A stretch of 64,000 nt of DNA. Origin: CAVRUH01 sp963822595 (GTDB lineage: Bacteria; Chlamydiota; Chlamydiia; Chlamydiales; Waddliaceae). Below are positions 7,523 through 16,240 of this stretch, one piece after another; position 1 is the first letter of the stretch, and every line of letters begins with the position of its first letter. The translations under genes were made by a program, and so were the position numbers. The DNA lies in the NCBI GenBank assembly GCA_963822595.1, contig CAWGIG010000003.1, positions 186,001 through 250,000 on the forward strand. The letters are read 5' to 3'. The notes under the pieces were generated by a model. That model was not told where the DNA came from. It worked only from the letters and a program-made list of their open reading frames with translations, and did no database searches.

Positions 7523-8947
7523 ATGACTGAGAAAGAGTATGATATAGGCATGATTGGCTTAGGGGTCATGGGGCGAAATTTTTTACTAAATATGGCTGAC
7601 CACGGTTTTTCCGTCGCGGGTTATGATACAGATTCGACCAAGGTCGATGCGCTGCAAAAGGAAGCTGAGACCCGTCATATCCAGGGAGCCAAGGATATCA
7701 AGGAATTCATCGGCTTGCTCCGTCGGCCTCGTGCGGTCATGATGCTCGTTCCTGCCGGAGCTCCCGTTGATTCAGTCATTAAAGAACTGGTTCCTCTCCT
7801 TGAACCGGGAGATCTCATCATTGATGGGGGTAATTCGTACTTCAAAGACACAGATGTGCGCGCCAGTCATCTAACAGAGCAGGGTCTTCAATTTCTTGGC
7901 GTCGGAGTTTCGGGTGGAGAAGAAGGGGCGCGCCGAGGACCGAGCATCATGCCCGGTGGTCCGAAAGATGCCTATGAACGTGTGCGTCCGATCTTTGAAG
8001 CGGCCGCAGCTAAAGTCAATGGCGATCCCTGTGTGAGTTGGTTAGGACCTACCTCCGCGGGACATTATGTCAAGATGGTCCACAACGGTATCGAATATGG
8101 CATCATGCAATTACTTGCCGAATCTTACGATCTCATGAAACGTAGTTTGGAGTTCAGTGATGATGAAATCGAAAAAGTATTTGCTCTTTGGAATACCGGA
8201 GAATTAAATGGATATCTCATGGAGATTACCAGTGAAATTTTCTCCAAGCAAGACAATGTGACAGGTAAACGCTTGATAGATCAAATCTTGGATGTGGCCA
8301 AACAGAAGGGGACAGGCATGTGGACCTCGCAAAGCGCCATGGAACTGCAAGTGCCGATTCCGACCATAGATTTGGCAGTTTCGATGCGCGATTTATCTGT
8401 TTATGCTGAGGAAAGGAAGCAGGCCAGCAAGATTTATCAGAAATCCCTACCTCACTTCAAGGGCGATCGCAATCTCTTCCTGAAGCAGCTCCACGACGCG
8501 CTTTATACCTCCATGATCATCACTTATGCGCAAGGCTTTGCTCTTTTAAAAGTGGCTTCAGACACATATAAGTATCAAATCGATATGGAAACAGTCCCTT
8601 TGATTTGGCGAGGCGGCTGCATCATACGCGCTGCTTTGCTGGAGGATATTTGCTCGGCCTATCGCGTCAAGCGAGATCTGCCGAATTTATTGCTGGACCC
8701 CAATATATCTAGCAAGATAATTAAACATGTGGGATCCCTGCGTCAAATTGTGAGTCAATCGGCTGATATAGGAGTGCCGATTCCAGGTATGATGGTTTCC
8801 TTAGGCTACCTCGATGCGTACCGCAGTGCTTGGTTGCCGGCTAATCTCATTCAAGCCCAGCGCGACTATTTTGGATCCCACACTTACGAGCGAATAGATG
8901 AGAAGGGGACTTTTCACATGGAATGGGGGAAAGTAAAAAATGACTAA
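7523..8947 (+). CDS. gnd: 6-phosphogluconate dehydrogenase, decarboxylating
   Basis: Converts 6-phosphogluconate and NADP+ to ribulose 5-phosphate, CO2 and NADPH in the oxidative pentose phosphate pathway. The Rossmann motif is GMIGLGVMGRNFLLNMADHG, followed by IIDGGNSYFKDT, the substrate-binding VGVSGGEEGARRGPSIMPGG, and the catalytic HYVKMVHNGIEYG, whose Lys and Asn are the expected catalytic residues. At 474 residues it is full length. A GAGG ribosome site precedes the ATG. It overlaps the start of the zwf remnant by 8 nt. Local GC looks higher than in the flanking island. Intact gnd beside a broken zwf is notable. Confidence 0.95.
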   Translation: MTEKEYDIGMIGLGVMGRNFLLNMADHGFSVAGYDTDSTKVDALQKEAETRHIQGAKDIKEFIGLLRRPRAVMMLVPAGAPVDSVIKELVPLLEPGDLIIDGGNSYFKDTDVRASHLTEQGLQFLGVGVSGGEEGARRGPSIMPGGPKDAYERVRPIFEAAAAKVNGDPCVSWLGPTSAGHYVKMVHNGIEYGIMQLLAESYDLMKRSLEFSDDEIEKVFALWNTGELNGYLMEITSEIFSKQDNVTGKRLIDQILDVAKQKGTGMWTSQSAMELQVPIPTIDLAVSMRDLSVYAEERKQASKIYQKSLPHFKGDRNLFLKQLHDALYTSMIITYAQGFALLKVASDTYKYQIDMETVPLIWRGGCIIRAALLEDICSAYRVKRDLPNLLLDPNISSKIIKHVGSLRQIVSQSADIGVPIPGMMVSLGYLDAYRSAWLPANLIQAQRDYFGSHTYERIDEKGTFHMEWGKVKND

Positions 8948-10447
8948 AACAAAAGAACCCTTGAACCTACGATTTTTGTCATCTTTGGCGGAGGCGGGGA
9001 CTTGACCTGGCGGAAGCTAATTCCCGCCATGTTTGATCTTTCCAAGATCGAAGTATGCCTGCGGATTTTTCGTCATAGTCGTGGATCGCATTATATCTAC
9101 AGCGACGAAAAGATCCGTCGACGACTGCATGATGGCGTTAAAGAATTTTCACGTCATGGAATCTCAAAAACAAGTGAATGGAGCAAGTTTTCCAAGAATA
9201 TTCATTATATTAAAGGGGATTTTAAGAATCTGAAAACCTATCAGACCCTTGGAGAACAATGTGCGAAGCAGGAAAAGGAATGGAGAACAAAAGCCCATCG
9301 GATTTTTTATATGGCAACACCGCCAAGCATGTTTCAGAAATCCCAAAGTATCTAGGCAAAGCAGGACTATCGCAGGACCGTGAATATGCGCGGATTGTGA
9401 TTGAAAAACCCATCGGCTATGACTTGGAATCTGCCCTTGCTTTGAATAAGATCACTAGCTGCTAATTTCGATGAATCCCAAATCTTCCGGATCGACCATT
9501 ATCTGGGCAAGGAAACGGTGCAAAATATTTTGGCATTTCGTTTCGCTAATCCACTTTTTCGAGCCAATCTGGAATCGAAGATATGTGGATTATGTCACCA
9601 TCACCGTTGCCGAAACTGTCGGCGTTGAGCATCGTGGAGGCTTATTACGACCATGCCGGGGCCCTTCGTGACATGGTGCAGAATCATCTAATGCAGCTGC
9701 TTTGTCTTGTTGCGATGGAACCGATGGTCTCCTTGAGCCGATGAAATCCGCAATAAGAAAGTGGATGTCTTCATGCCATTCGTCCGATTCAGCGGAGACG
9801 AAGTCCATGAATGTGTCGTCCGCGGACAATATGGGCAGGGATGGATCGGACGGAAAAAAAGTTGTAGGCTACCGCGAAGAAGAGGGTGTGTCTCCCGATT
9901 CCCAAACAGAGACATTTGTGGCACTTAAAACTATTATTGACAACTGGCGCTGGCAGGGAGTGCCTTTCTACTTCGCACTGGAAAACGGCTCCAGCTCAGC
10001 AAGCCTCCGAAATCTATGATCCAGTTCCGTGGCGTGCCTCATCAATCCTTTCCGCCAGAGGCGACTCTTAATTGGCAATCATCCCGCTTGGTGATGTCCA
10101 TCCAGCCTGAAGAAGGAATTGTGCTTCGCTTTCTGGCAAAACACCCAGGATCCATGATGCATCTTCGTTCTGTTGAGATGAAGTTTAATTATCATGATGC
10201 CTTTGAAATACAATCGCCGGATGCCTACGAAACATTGCTATGGGATATCATGAAGAATGACGCCACTTTATTTATGCGCGCCGATCAAGTGGAGGCGGCA
10301 TGGCGGTTGTTAATGCCGGTGCTTGAGGTTTGGGCAGAGACGCCTCCCAGTGATTTTCCCAACTACGCAGCAGGCTCCTGGGGACCCGAAAGCGTTCAGG
10401 GACTGCTTGATGAAGGACATAGTTGGCCATTGCCTACAGAGTTATAG
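8940..10447 (+). pseudogene. zwf: Glucose-6-phosphate 1-dehydrogenase, multiply frameshifted
   Basis: Joining several frames rebuilds a nearly complete G6PDH. In order: TIFVIFGGGGDLTWRKLIPA (about 8968-9027), RRLHDGVKEFSRHG, ARIVIEKPIGYDLESALALN (about 9391-9450), the catalytic FRIDHYLGKETVQN (about 9488-9530), EPIWNRRYVDYVTITVAETV, DHAGALRDMVQNHLMQLL, GYREEEGVSPDSQTETFVAL, and an intact C-terminal stretch from about 9990 to 10447. I count at least eight frame changes, the first near 8965-8970 where one base seems lost from a C-run. Amino-acid identity to the family is otherwise well kept, so this is very recent decay or low-quality sequence. The start ATG overlaps the gnd stop. Confidence 0.9.
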
Positions 10448-10550
10448 TATTTATTCCAAAAAATAAATAAAATTATATCAGCGGTATATGTTGCTTTATA
10501 TTAACCCATACCATTATGATGAGGAATATTAACAAACAAAAGGTTAAATT

Positions 10551-10751
10551 ATGCGTATGTTAGGAATCGGAGTTATAGTTTTGGGCATCGTCGTTCTTGG
10601 TTTTGGAATCAACTCCTCACAAGCGGTGACTGAACAGGTAATGGAAGGCATTTCAGGTCGTTATACCTCTAACACTATGTGGTACATCATTGGTGGAATA
10701 GCGATGATTGTCGCCGGCGGCGCTCTCATTTTCACTCGCAAAGGCGATTAA
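10551..10751 (+). CDS. DUF3185-type small membrane protein, 66 aa
   Basis: Two membrane helices (about 3-20 and 44-61) flank a polar loop with the sequence TSNTMWYIIGG. This arrangement, with the TxxTMW motif before helix 2, is what I know of DUF3185 proteins, whose function is unknown. The start is a reasonable ATG with a weak AAAGG ribosome site. The gene stands alone, with a hairpin after the stop. It belongs to the same class of tiny stress-type membrane proteins as those at 1.8 and 4.1 kb. Confidence 0.75.
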   Translation: MRMLGIGVIVLGIVVLGFGINSSQAVTEQVMEGISGRYTSNTMWYIIGGIAMIVAGGALIFTRKGD

Positions 10752-10765
10752 TCTACCTTTTCTGA

Positions 10766-10792
10766 AGTATACCGGATTTATTCTGGTATACT
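10766..10792. terminator. Hairpin between convergent DUF3185 and F-box genes
   Basis: AGTATACC (10766-10773) pairs exactly with GGTATACT (10785-10792). The internal 17 nt (ACCGGATTTATTCTGGT) resemble a decayed copy of the ACCGTA...TACGGT palindrome found upstream of effector genes, here in a terminator position. Confidence 0.6.
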
Positions 10793-10796
10793 GATA

Positions 10797-12203
10797 TTAT
10801 GCAATGATACAACGACTTTGTTGATGTTCTTCTTCCATCTGTTTTAACTCTGACAAATTAACATTGATAAGTATTGTTTGTTGAGGTTCTTCTTCCATCT
10901 GTTTTAACTCTGACAAATTAGCCTTGATATTCTTGATAAGTCTTGTAAATGCTACAGGATTTAGCGTGTTATCTTCAAAATCGAAAAAGTTTACAATCTC
11001 ACTGATGATTTGCCCGTCGTTGAGGTCAATGAGAGTCACTTCCCTTGTATCGCTAAATCCAATAAATAGATTACCCATCATCGTCACATACCTCCAACAG
11101 TGATGGTAAATATTATTGAAACTATATGATTTTATTTCATTTCCCGTAATGGTATCGATGAGCAAAATTATACCAGTACATGTGCTAGCACAAAGAATAT
11201 TTTTTTCTACGTCAATATCATAAATGAAATATGTAGGATCTATTTTGATTTCAAGGGATGGTTGAAACTCTTTTGTGATTAGATCCAGTACATTCACGTC
11301 GCATCTTTTGAGAATAAATAATTTATTATTCTTTATCAAAAGACGCACTGGGTTGCTCTTGTCTGTAACGAGTTGGCTTTCATTCGCGTTGGCATAGTTA
11401 AAAATTTCGCACTCGTGTATCACGTGACTAGGATATTTTAGAACAATGAAACCATTTTTAACCTCAAATGATCCATTTCCACAAAGGGTGTCATCTAGGC
11501 CTACATATAGTTTGGCGTAATCCATTTTGTATTTCATTAAGTCAAATCCAGAATCACCTTTTGCAAAAGCTGTTTCTATCTCTTGAACGATTTTTCTCTT
11601 TTGATAATCCCATTGGACAATGACACCATCCGTTCTCAGGGTAAAAAGAAACTCACCTTCAACTGCAAGGTGTGTAAGCCGAACTCCTTTTTTTCCTTCA
11701 AGAATTTCTATCTTACCTTCTCCATTTTTTTTCATTTCGACATTGGAAGAATCGATAACAGTAAATGTTAAGTTGCCGTACCTAATAAACGATCTGGGTA
11801 TATAAAGATGGGCATACTCAATATTTTTTAACTCTATATTCTTGGATTTAATGAGATGGTCAGTTCCTTTTTCCTCACTAAAAATCTTTGCAAAAAAATC
11901 TGTAAGGGGAGAAAAGCGCACAGCTTCTTTCCATGTTAAAACTCTATCTGCAACAAGCGAAGAAAAATCATCGATTACATCAAATCTCTGGCTATTAAAC
12001 AGTGAGGCTTTCCAAAGATCATCCCTGCCTGATAGATTTTTCCACTCACAGCATACCCTCATGCATCTTGATAAATCCATTCCCGACAACAACCCAAATA
12101 TTTGCAACAACACATCTCGAGGAAGCTTCGCGATAAGAGTCTCTTTATAAGCAACGCCTTGGTTAACAATAGAGCTATTATTAATTGGAGTTGTAGGATC
12201 CAT
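10797..12203 (-). CDS. F-box protein with beta-propeller-like body and C-terminal CaaX box
   Basis: An F-box lies at about residues 26-70 (LPRDVLLQIFGLLSGMDL, then CMRVCCEWKNLSGRDDLW), the domain that binds SKP1 in eukaryotic SCF ubiquitin ligases. The rest shows repeated beta-strand units such as LFTLRTDGVIVQWDY and LFIGFSDTREVTLIDL, suggesting a propeller that would hold a substrate. A short duplication near the end repeats NLSELKQMEEE. The final residues CIIA form a CaaX prenylation box. The start is the ATG at 12203, just after TTAGGTTG. A host-directed secreted effector is inferred. Its frameshifted paralogue lies at 14886-16210. Confidence 0.85.
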   Translation of the reverse strand: MDPTTPINNSSIVNQGVAYKETLIAKLPRDVLLQIFGLLSGMDLSRCMRVCCEWKNLSGRDDLWKASLFNSQRFDVIDDFSSLVADRVLTWKEAVRFSPLTDFFAKIFSEEKGTDHLIKSKNIELKNIEYAHLYIPRSFIRYGNLTFTVIDSSNVEMKKNGEGKIEILEGKKGVRLTHLAVEGEFLFTLRTDGVIVQWDYQKRKIVQEIETAFAKGDSGFDLMKYKMDYAKLYVGLDDTLCGNGSFEVKNGFIVLKYPSHVIHECEIFNYANANESQLVTDKSNPVRLLIKNNKLFILKRCDVNVLDLITKEFQPSLEIKIDPTYFIYDIDVEKNILCASTCTGIILLIDTITGNEIKSYSFNNIYHHCWRYVTMMGNLFIGFSDTREVTLIDLNDGQIISEIVNFFDFEDNTLNPVAFTRLIKNIKANLSELKQMEEEPQQTILINVNLSELKQMEEEHQQSRCIIA

Positions 12204-12259
12204 TTTCAACCTAATTTTTTTTAAACCTAAAATATTATCACATTATTCATTTATTTGAT

Positions 12260-12276
12260 ACCTTATAAAATTCGGT
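12260..12276. promoter_or_regulatory. Degenerate copy of the 17-nt effector-promoter palindrome
   Basis: ACCTTATAAAATTCGGT differs from the core ACCGTATAAAATACGGT at two positions. It lies 57 nt upstream of the F-box start at 12203 and is followed by a T-rich tract like that at 16286. Confidence 0.5.
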
Positions 12277-12314
12277 CTTTTTTATTTAGCATCCGTCTAT
12301 TTTTTTTCATCTTC

Positions 12315-12331
12315 ACCGTATAAAGTACGGT
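12315..12331. promoter_or_regulatory. 17-nt palindrome (ACCGTA-5-TACGGT) upstream of the 12409 gene
   Basis: ACCGTATAAAGTACGGT has perfect 6-nt arms and ends 77 nt before the ATG at 12409. It is one of the recurring island palindromes and a candidate operator. Confidence 0.6.
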
Positions 12332-12408
12332 ATTTTTTTATTCCGCCTTCTTTTATAACTGCCTCAAAAATTCTAAGTTAATTCACTTAACACACAAGGA
12401 GAAAATTT

Positions 12409-13518
12409 ATGAATAACGTATCTGGCAATACTTACGGAGCAACTACTGCAAATAAGCAGACTCAAAAAGAAGGCTGCAATATCAATGGAAAACTGAAGGA
12501 AAAAGATGTATTTTTTACTGGACAAGTATTAGCAAGAGACGGAATTAAGTTTACAAATGTAACAGCGAATGCTGTCAAGTGTAGTATGGGAGCGATTAAA
12601 GCGATAAATTCTACGTTAAACGACGTTAGCGGGAGAGACGGAATCAAGCTCAAAAGCGTTACTGCATTAGGTGAAATAAAATCTTCTATGGGAAAAGTGG
12701 ATGCAGAAGATTCTAAGTTAGGCAATGTTGAGGGAAGGGATGGCGTTAAAATACAAAGGAGCCTTGTAGATTCTGTCAAATCTTCGATGGGGTCAATTAA
12801 AGCTAAAGAATCTACCCTCGGCCGTGTTAAAGCTCGCGACGGAATGACTCTTTATAACTCTTCGGCAAACTCATGTAACGTCACGATGGGAGACTTGTCA
12901 ATTTCTGCAGAGCAAAAGCGATCATTTAAAACACTTCTTGCGCGCAATAATATTAATCTTAAAAATATTACAGCAGAGAAAGTTGAAAGTAAATGCGGAA
13001 AAGTCAACGCTGAATATTGCACCTTGAAAGAAATTGAATCCACAGGAGAATTATCGCTCGTTAGATCAACTTGCGGATCAGCAAAGCTCTTTGTTGAAGA
13101 AGGAAATAAAGGAATACTGACTCTATCTGATAGTACTATTGAAGGGAATCTCATTGTTGAGGTCATTAAAGGTGGTACGAACATGTTTGGTTCTAATATA
13201 AGCACATCTAGTGGCAGCACATGTAGCATTATTAGTGGAAGAACTTTTCAAATTGTTACATCCTCAATCGATGCATTCGATTGTACATATATGCAGAATG
13301 GTTCAACGGGTACAGTCAATGGAATCCCTTATAAATTTGAGGGCGGAAAGTTTGTTTCGCTCGCTCGAGTTGAGAAGAAGTCGAAAGTATCTGAAGAGAT
13401 TGAGATCGAAATCAATGGAAATGGCTTAGTAAATGGCAACATCGTTTTCAAAGGTTGCACAGGAAAAGTGACCATTACCGCTAATGCAAAGGTTGGCGGA
13501 ATTAAAAACCTTCAATAA
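12409..13518 (+). CDS. Beta-helix-like protein with 33-34-residue tandem repeats
   Basis: I do not recognise the family. Residues about 43-175 contain four repeats of about 33 residues starting at R43, R76, R110 and R143. Each has the pattern RDGIK..x.V.A...VKSSMG.IKA..STL..V. A weaker fifth unit starts near R181 (ARNNINLKNITAEKVESKCG). The short alternating hydrophobic segments suggest stacked beta rungs, as in a beta-helix or bactofilin-like fold. There is no signal peptide or membrane helix, so secretion, if any, would be by a specialised system. AAGGAG 7 nt before the ATG supports the start, and an island palindrome lies upstream. A role as structural scaffold or effector is inference. 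Confidence 0.7.
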   Translation: MNNVSGNTYGATTANKQTQKEGCNINGKLKEKDVFFTGQVLARDGIKFTNVTANAVKCSMGAIKAINSTLNDVSGRDGIKLKSVTALGEIKSSMGKVDAEDSKLGNVEGRDGVKIQRSLVDSVKSSMGSIKAKESTLGRVKARDGMTLYNSSANSCNVTMGDLSISAEQKRSFKTLLARNNINLKNITAEKVESKCGKVNAEYCTLKEIESTGELSLVRSTCGSAKLFVEEGNKGILTLSDSTIEGNLIVEVIKGGTNMFGSNISTSSGSTCSIISGRTFQIVTSSIDAFDCTYMQNGSTGTVNGIPYKFEGGKFVSLARVEKKSKVSEEIEIEINGNGLVNGNIVFKGCTGKVTITANAKVGGIKNLQ

Positions 13519-13551
13519 CCCCCTCCAAAATTAACGCCGAGGATCGGAGAC

Positions 13552-13599
13552 GCGGGGACGCGGAGAAGAATAATCTTATTCTCCGTGTGTCCGCCCCGC
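13552..13599. repeat. GC-rich hairpin of the 'CTCTGCG/CTCCGCG' intergenic repeat type
   Basis: GCGGGGACGCGGAGAA pairs imperfectly with the stretch 13579-13599 (TTCTCCGTGTGTCCGCCCCGC minus small bulges). The sequence is far more GC-rich than its surroundings and resembles the elements at 40777 and 48087. It may serve as the terminator of the 12409 gene. Confidence 0.6.
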
Positions 13600-13616
13600 C
13601 CAATGAAGAGTAAAAT

Positions 13617-14759
13617 ATGAAATTATCCGATTTGTTGCCCCTGAATACTTTATCAGGTGAATTCAGTTCAAATGTTCTAAAGTATCAAGATGTCTGTCGT
13701 TTAGCCTACGATGCCATTTTGGCTTTCGAAATGAGACAGATGCATTTTTTTGATCCTATTGCCGGGGACTGCGCCTGCCAAGTTCGGGCAATAATTTTTG
13801 CCTCATTAATTAATGATACTGATATAGATAATTCTATTTCATATTTTAAGTTATTAATTCAAGAGCATATATCATTAATTTCTGATATAATGAAAAATCA
13901 CGTTGATAAGGAAATTCTTTTAAAAGAATATTTAATTCAACATGCCCTAAATCTAGAAATTTCAGAAAACATCACAATAATAATTTTATCTTATATAATC
14001 TCTCTTGTAAAAGTGCCAGAAACTTATATGAGTGAAGAAGGGATTTTAAGCTACCGCACCAAAAATCTGACAAATATCAATGGACATCCCCGCCTCAAGG
14101 GAACATTTTTGAATCAGACCATTATACTTGCTCAAAAAAGATTAACAAAGCTATCTGTGGGCTACATCCAAAAATTAACTGTCGATTATAAAGAATATAA
14201 AAAATATCTGGATGATAGTTTTATACGTTATGATCATTTGAATAGAAGTCTTTTCCCCTGTTACCCACAGACTCAAGTGATTCTTGAACATTTAATCAAT
14301 AGAAAAATACCTATTGTTTTACGAGTAGGAATGTTTGTCGCACATGAATTTACCCCATATAATAGTTTTGAACTTGTTTTTAACGATTGCGAATCGAATA
14401 AAAATGCAGCTTTCGTGTTAGCTGGCAAAAGTGTAAATAAGACTCAAATTTGTCCGGATAAGCTGCGAGCAAAATTGCTAAATTATGGAATTAAAGACAT
14501 TCTTTTAAGCGGACTTGCAATTCACCCCCAATATCCTTATGGAGAAGATTGGCGTCCATCTGATCTTGAATATAAAAATTATGTAGAGCAAGCTCTTGAT
14601 TTGGGAACATGCCGCGAAAATCCCACTACATGCGCAATTGATCATATTTATTGTGAGATATTCAGTAAAGTTTGTCCCTCGCCTTTCATGAATGTTTTCA
14701 TGAGGGCCGAAAGCCTAAATTTGGGAATAAGAAATATTGGGTTAAACAAGCGTATGTAG
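13617..14759 (+). CDS. Hypothetical protein, 380 aa
   Basis: I do not recognise this protein. The N-terminal third is helical, with FFDPIAGDCACQVRAIIFAS near residues 41-60. The middle is strongly AT-rich with Ile/Leu-rich helices (about 105-145). The C-terminal part is mixed alpha/beta with seven cysteines between about 254 and 361. No signal peptide is present and the hydrophobic stretches are too short to be sure of membrane insertion. GAAGAG lies 8 nt before the ATG. The last 27 nt of coding sequence form part of a 50-bp hairpin arm, so the extreme C-terminus may have been set by that repeat. Confidence 0.65.
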   Translation: MKLSDLLPLNTLSGEFSSNVLKYQDVCRLAYDAILAFEMRQMHFFDPIAGDCACQVRAIIFASLINDTDIDNSISYFKLLIQEHISLISDIMKNHVDKEILLKEYLIQHALNLEISENITIIILSYIISLVKVPETYMSEEGILSYRTKNLTNINGHPRLKGTFLNQTIILAQKRLTKLSVGYIQKLTVDYKEYKKYLDDSFIRYDHLNRSLFPCYPQTQVILEHLINRKIPIVLRVGMFVAHEFTPYNSFELVFNDCESNKNAAFVLAGKSVNKTQICPDKLRAKLLNYGIKDILLSGLAIHPQYPYGEDWRPSDLEYKNYVEQALDLGTCRENPTTCAIDHIYCEIFSKVCPSPFMNVFMRAESLNLGIRNIGLNKRM

Positions 14760-14864
14760 CTTACTGTGTCCTCACAGTAAGCGATGCACAGGGGTTTGCA
14801 AACACTCACTCCAGGCTTACTGTGAGGACACAGTAAGCTACATACGCTTGTTTAACCCAATATT
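14733..14864. repeat. 132-nt hairpin with perfect 50-nt arms between convergent genes
   Basis: The left arm 14733-14782 and right arm 14815-14864 are exact reverse complements around a 32-nt loop. Within each arm is a smaller palindrome built on GTGTCCTCAC (or its complement), shared with the nested structure at 32707-32935. The left arm includes the end of the upstream coding sequence; the right arm stops 22 nt before the F-box stop. Confidence 0.9.
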
Positions 14865-14885
14865 ATTATCCCCAATTTTAAGGAA

Positions 14886-16210
14886 CTATGCAATGACACA
14901 TTGATTTGGTTCATGTTTATTTACCTGTATTATCTCAGACAAGTTTGGTTTGCAAATATTGATAAGTCTTGTGAAGGCTATAGGATTTATAATATTTGTT
15001 TCAAAGTGAAAAAAATCAGGAATGTTATCAAGGATTTGCTGTGTGTTAAGGTCAATCACAGTCATTTCCTTTTTTTCACTAAATCCTATAAACAGATTAC
15101 CGATCATTGTCATATGTAACCAAGAATTGCTGTTTATACCTGTGAATTTAAAGGATTTTATTTCTTTAGCAGTGAAGGTATCGAGAACTAAAATTTTTCC
15201 AAAACATGAGCTAGCACAAAGAATGTTTTTTTCTGTGACAATATCCCTGGTAAAATATGTAGGATCCAATTTGATATCGAAAGTTTGGGTTGGTTCTTTA
15301 GTAAGATCAAACGCAATCACAGAGTGGGTTTTGAGAATATATAATTTGTTATGTTTTATCAAAAGACGCGTCGGAGTACTTTTATTAGTAAAGAGTAAGC
15401 TTTCATTTGCGTCTGCATAGTTAATGATTTCGCACTGATCGACGCCCCGCGGATATTGTATAACAATAAAACCATCTTTTACTTCGAAAGAATCATGCCC
15501 ACAAAGTGTATCATCTATTCCTCGAAATTCTCTCAGTCTTTGCTTTTTCCATTGATCAAATAGAGGTTCTCCTAGAGCAAAAGTTGTTTTTATCTCTTTT
15601 ACGATTTCACCTTTCAGATAATTCCATTGTACAATTATCCCATCCGTTCGCAAAGTAAAAAGGAATTCACCTTCAACAACGAGATGAGTAAGCCGAATTC
15701 CTTTTTTTCCTTGAAGAACTTTAATATCTTTATTTCCACTTGTTTTTATTTCAACATCGGAGGAATCGATAACTGTAAAAGTTAAATTTCCGTATCTGAT
15801 ACAGGATCTTGGGATATAATGAACGGGGAGTCCAATATTTTCTAACTCCTTATTTCTAGATTTTATTTTTCTGTCTGAAAGCATTTCTCTAATAAAAACT
15901 TTGGCGAATAAATCTGTAAGGGGAGAAAAGCGGACAACTTCTCTCCATGTTAAAACTTTCTCTGCAACAAGAGGGGAAAAATCATCCATTACATCATATC
16001 TGTGACTATTTAACAGACGGGCTCTCCAAAGTTCATCTCGAGCGTTAGATTTTTCCACTCAGAACATACCCTCATACAATTGGTTAAATCCATGCCCGAC
16101 AAAATAGCGAATATTTTAAGCAAAATATCGTTAGGAAGCTTCGCAATAAGGGTTTCTTTATAAGCTACACATTGATGAGATATATTGTTGTTTTGATTAC
16201 TTACTAACAT
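14886..16210 (-). pseudogene. F-box/beta-propeller protein with CaaX box, broken by one frameshift
   Basis: This is a close paralogue of the F-box gene at 10797-12203. The F-box starts in one frame (16210 down to about 16040: LPNDILLKIFAILSGMDL, CMRVCSEWKNL) and the rest continues in another (ARDELWRARLLNSHRYDV onward). One base appears to be missing near 16037-16041 within CTAACGCTC. The remaining body is intact and ends CVIA, a CaaX box. Without the frameshift the protein would be about 440 residues. Either a genuine recent inactivation or a sequencing error fits; the lack of other damage favours the latter or very recent loss. Confidence 0.8.
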
Positions 16211-16240
16211 TTTTCACCAAATTTTAATTTTTAATATAGA

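Noticed and set aside
9002..10071. Several short open frames between gnd and the DUF3185 gene
   Set aside because: Read together they are consecutive pieces of glucose-6-phosphate dehydrogenase in different frames, not separate genes.
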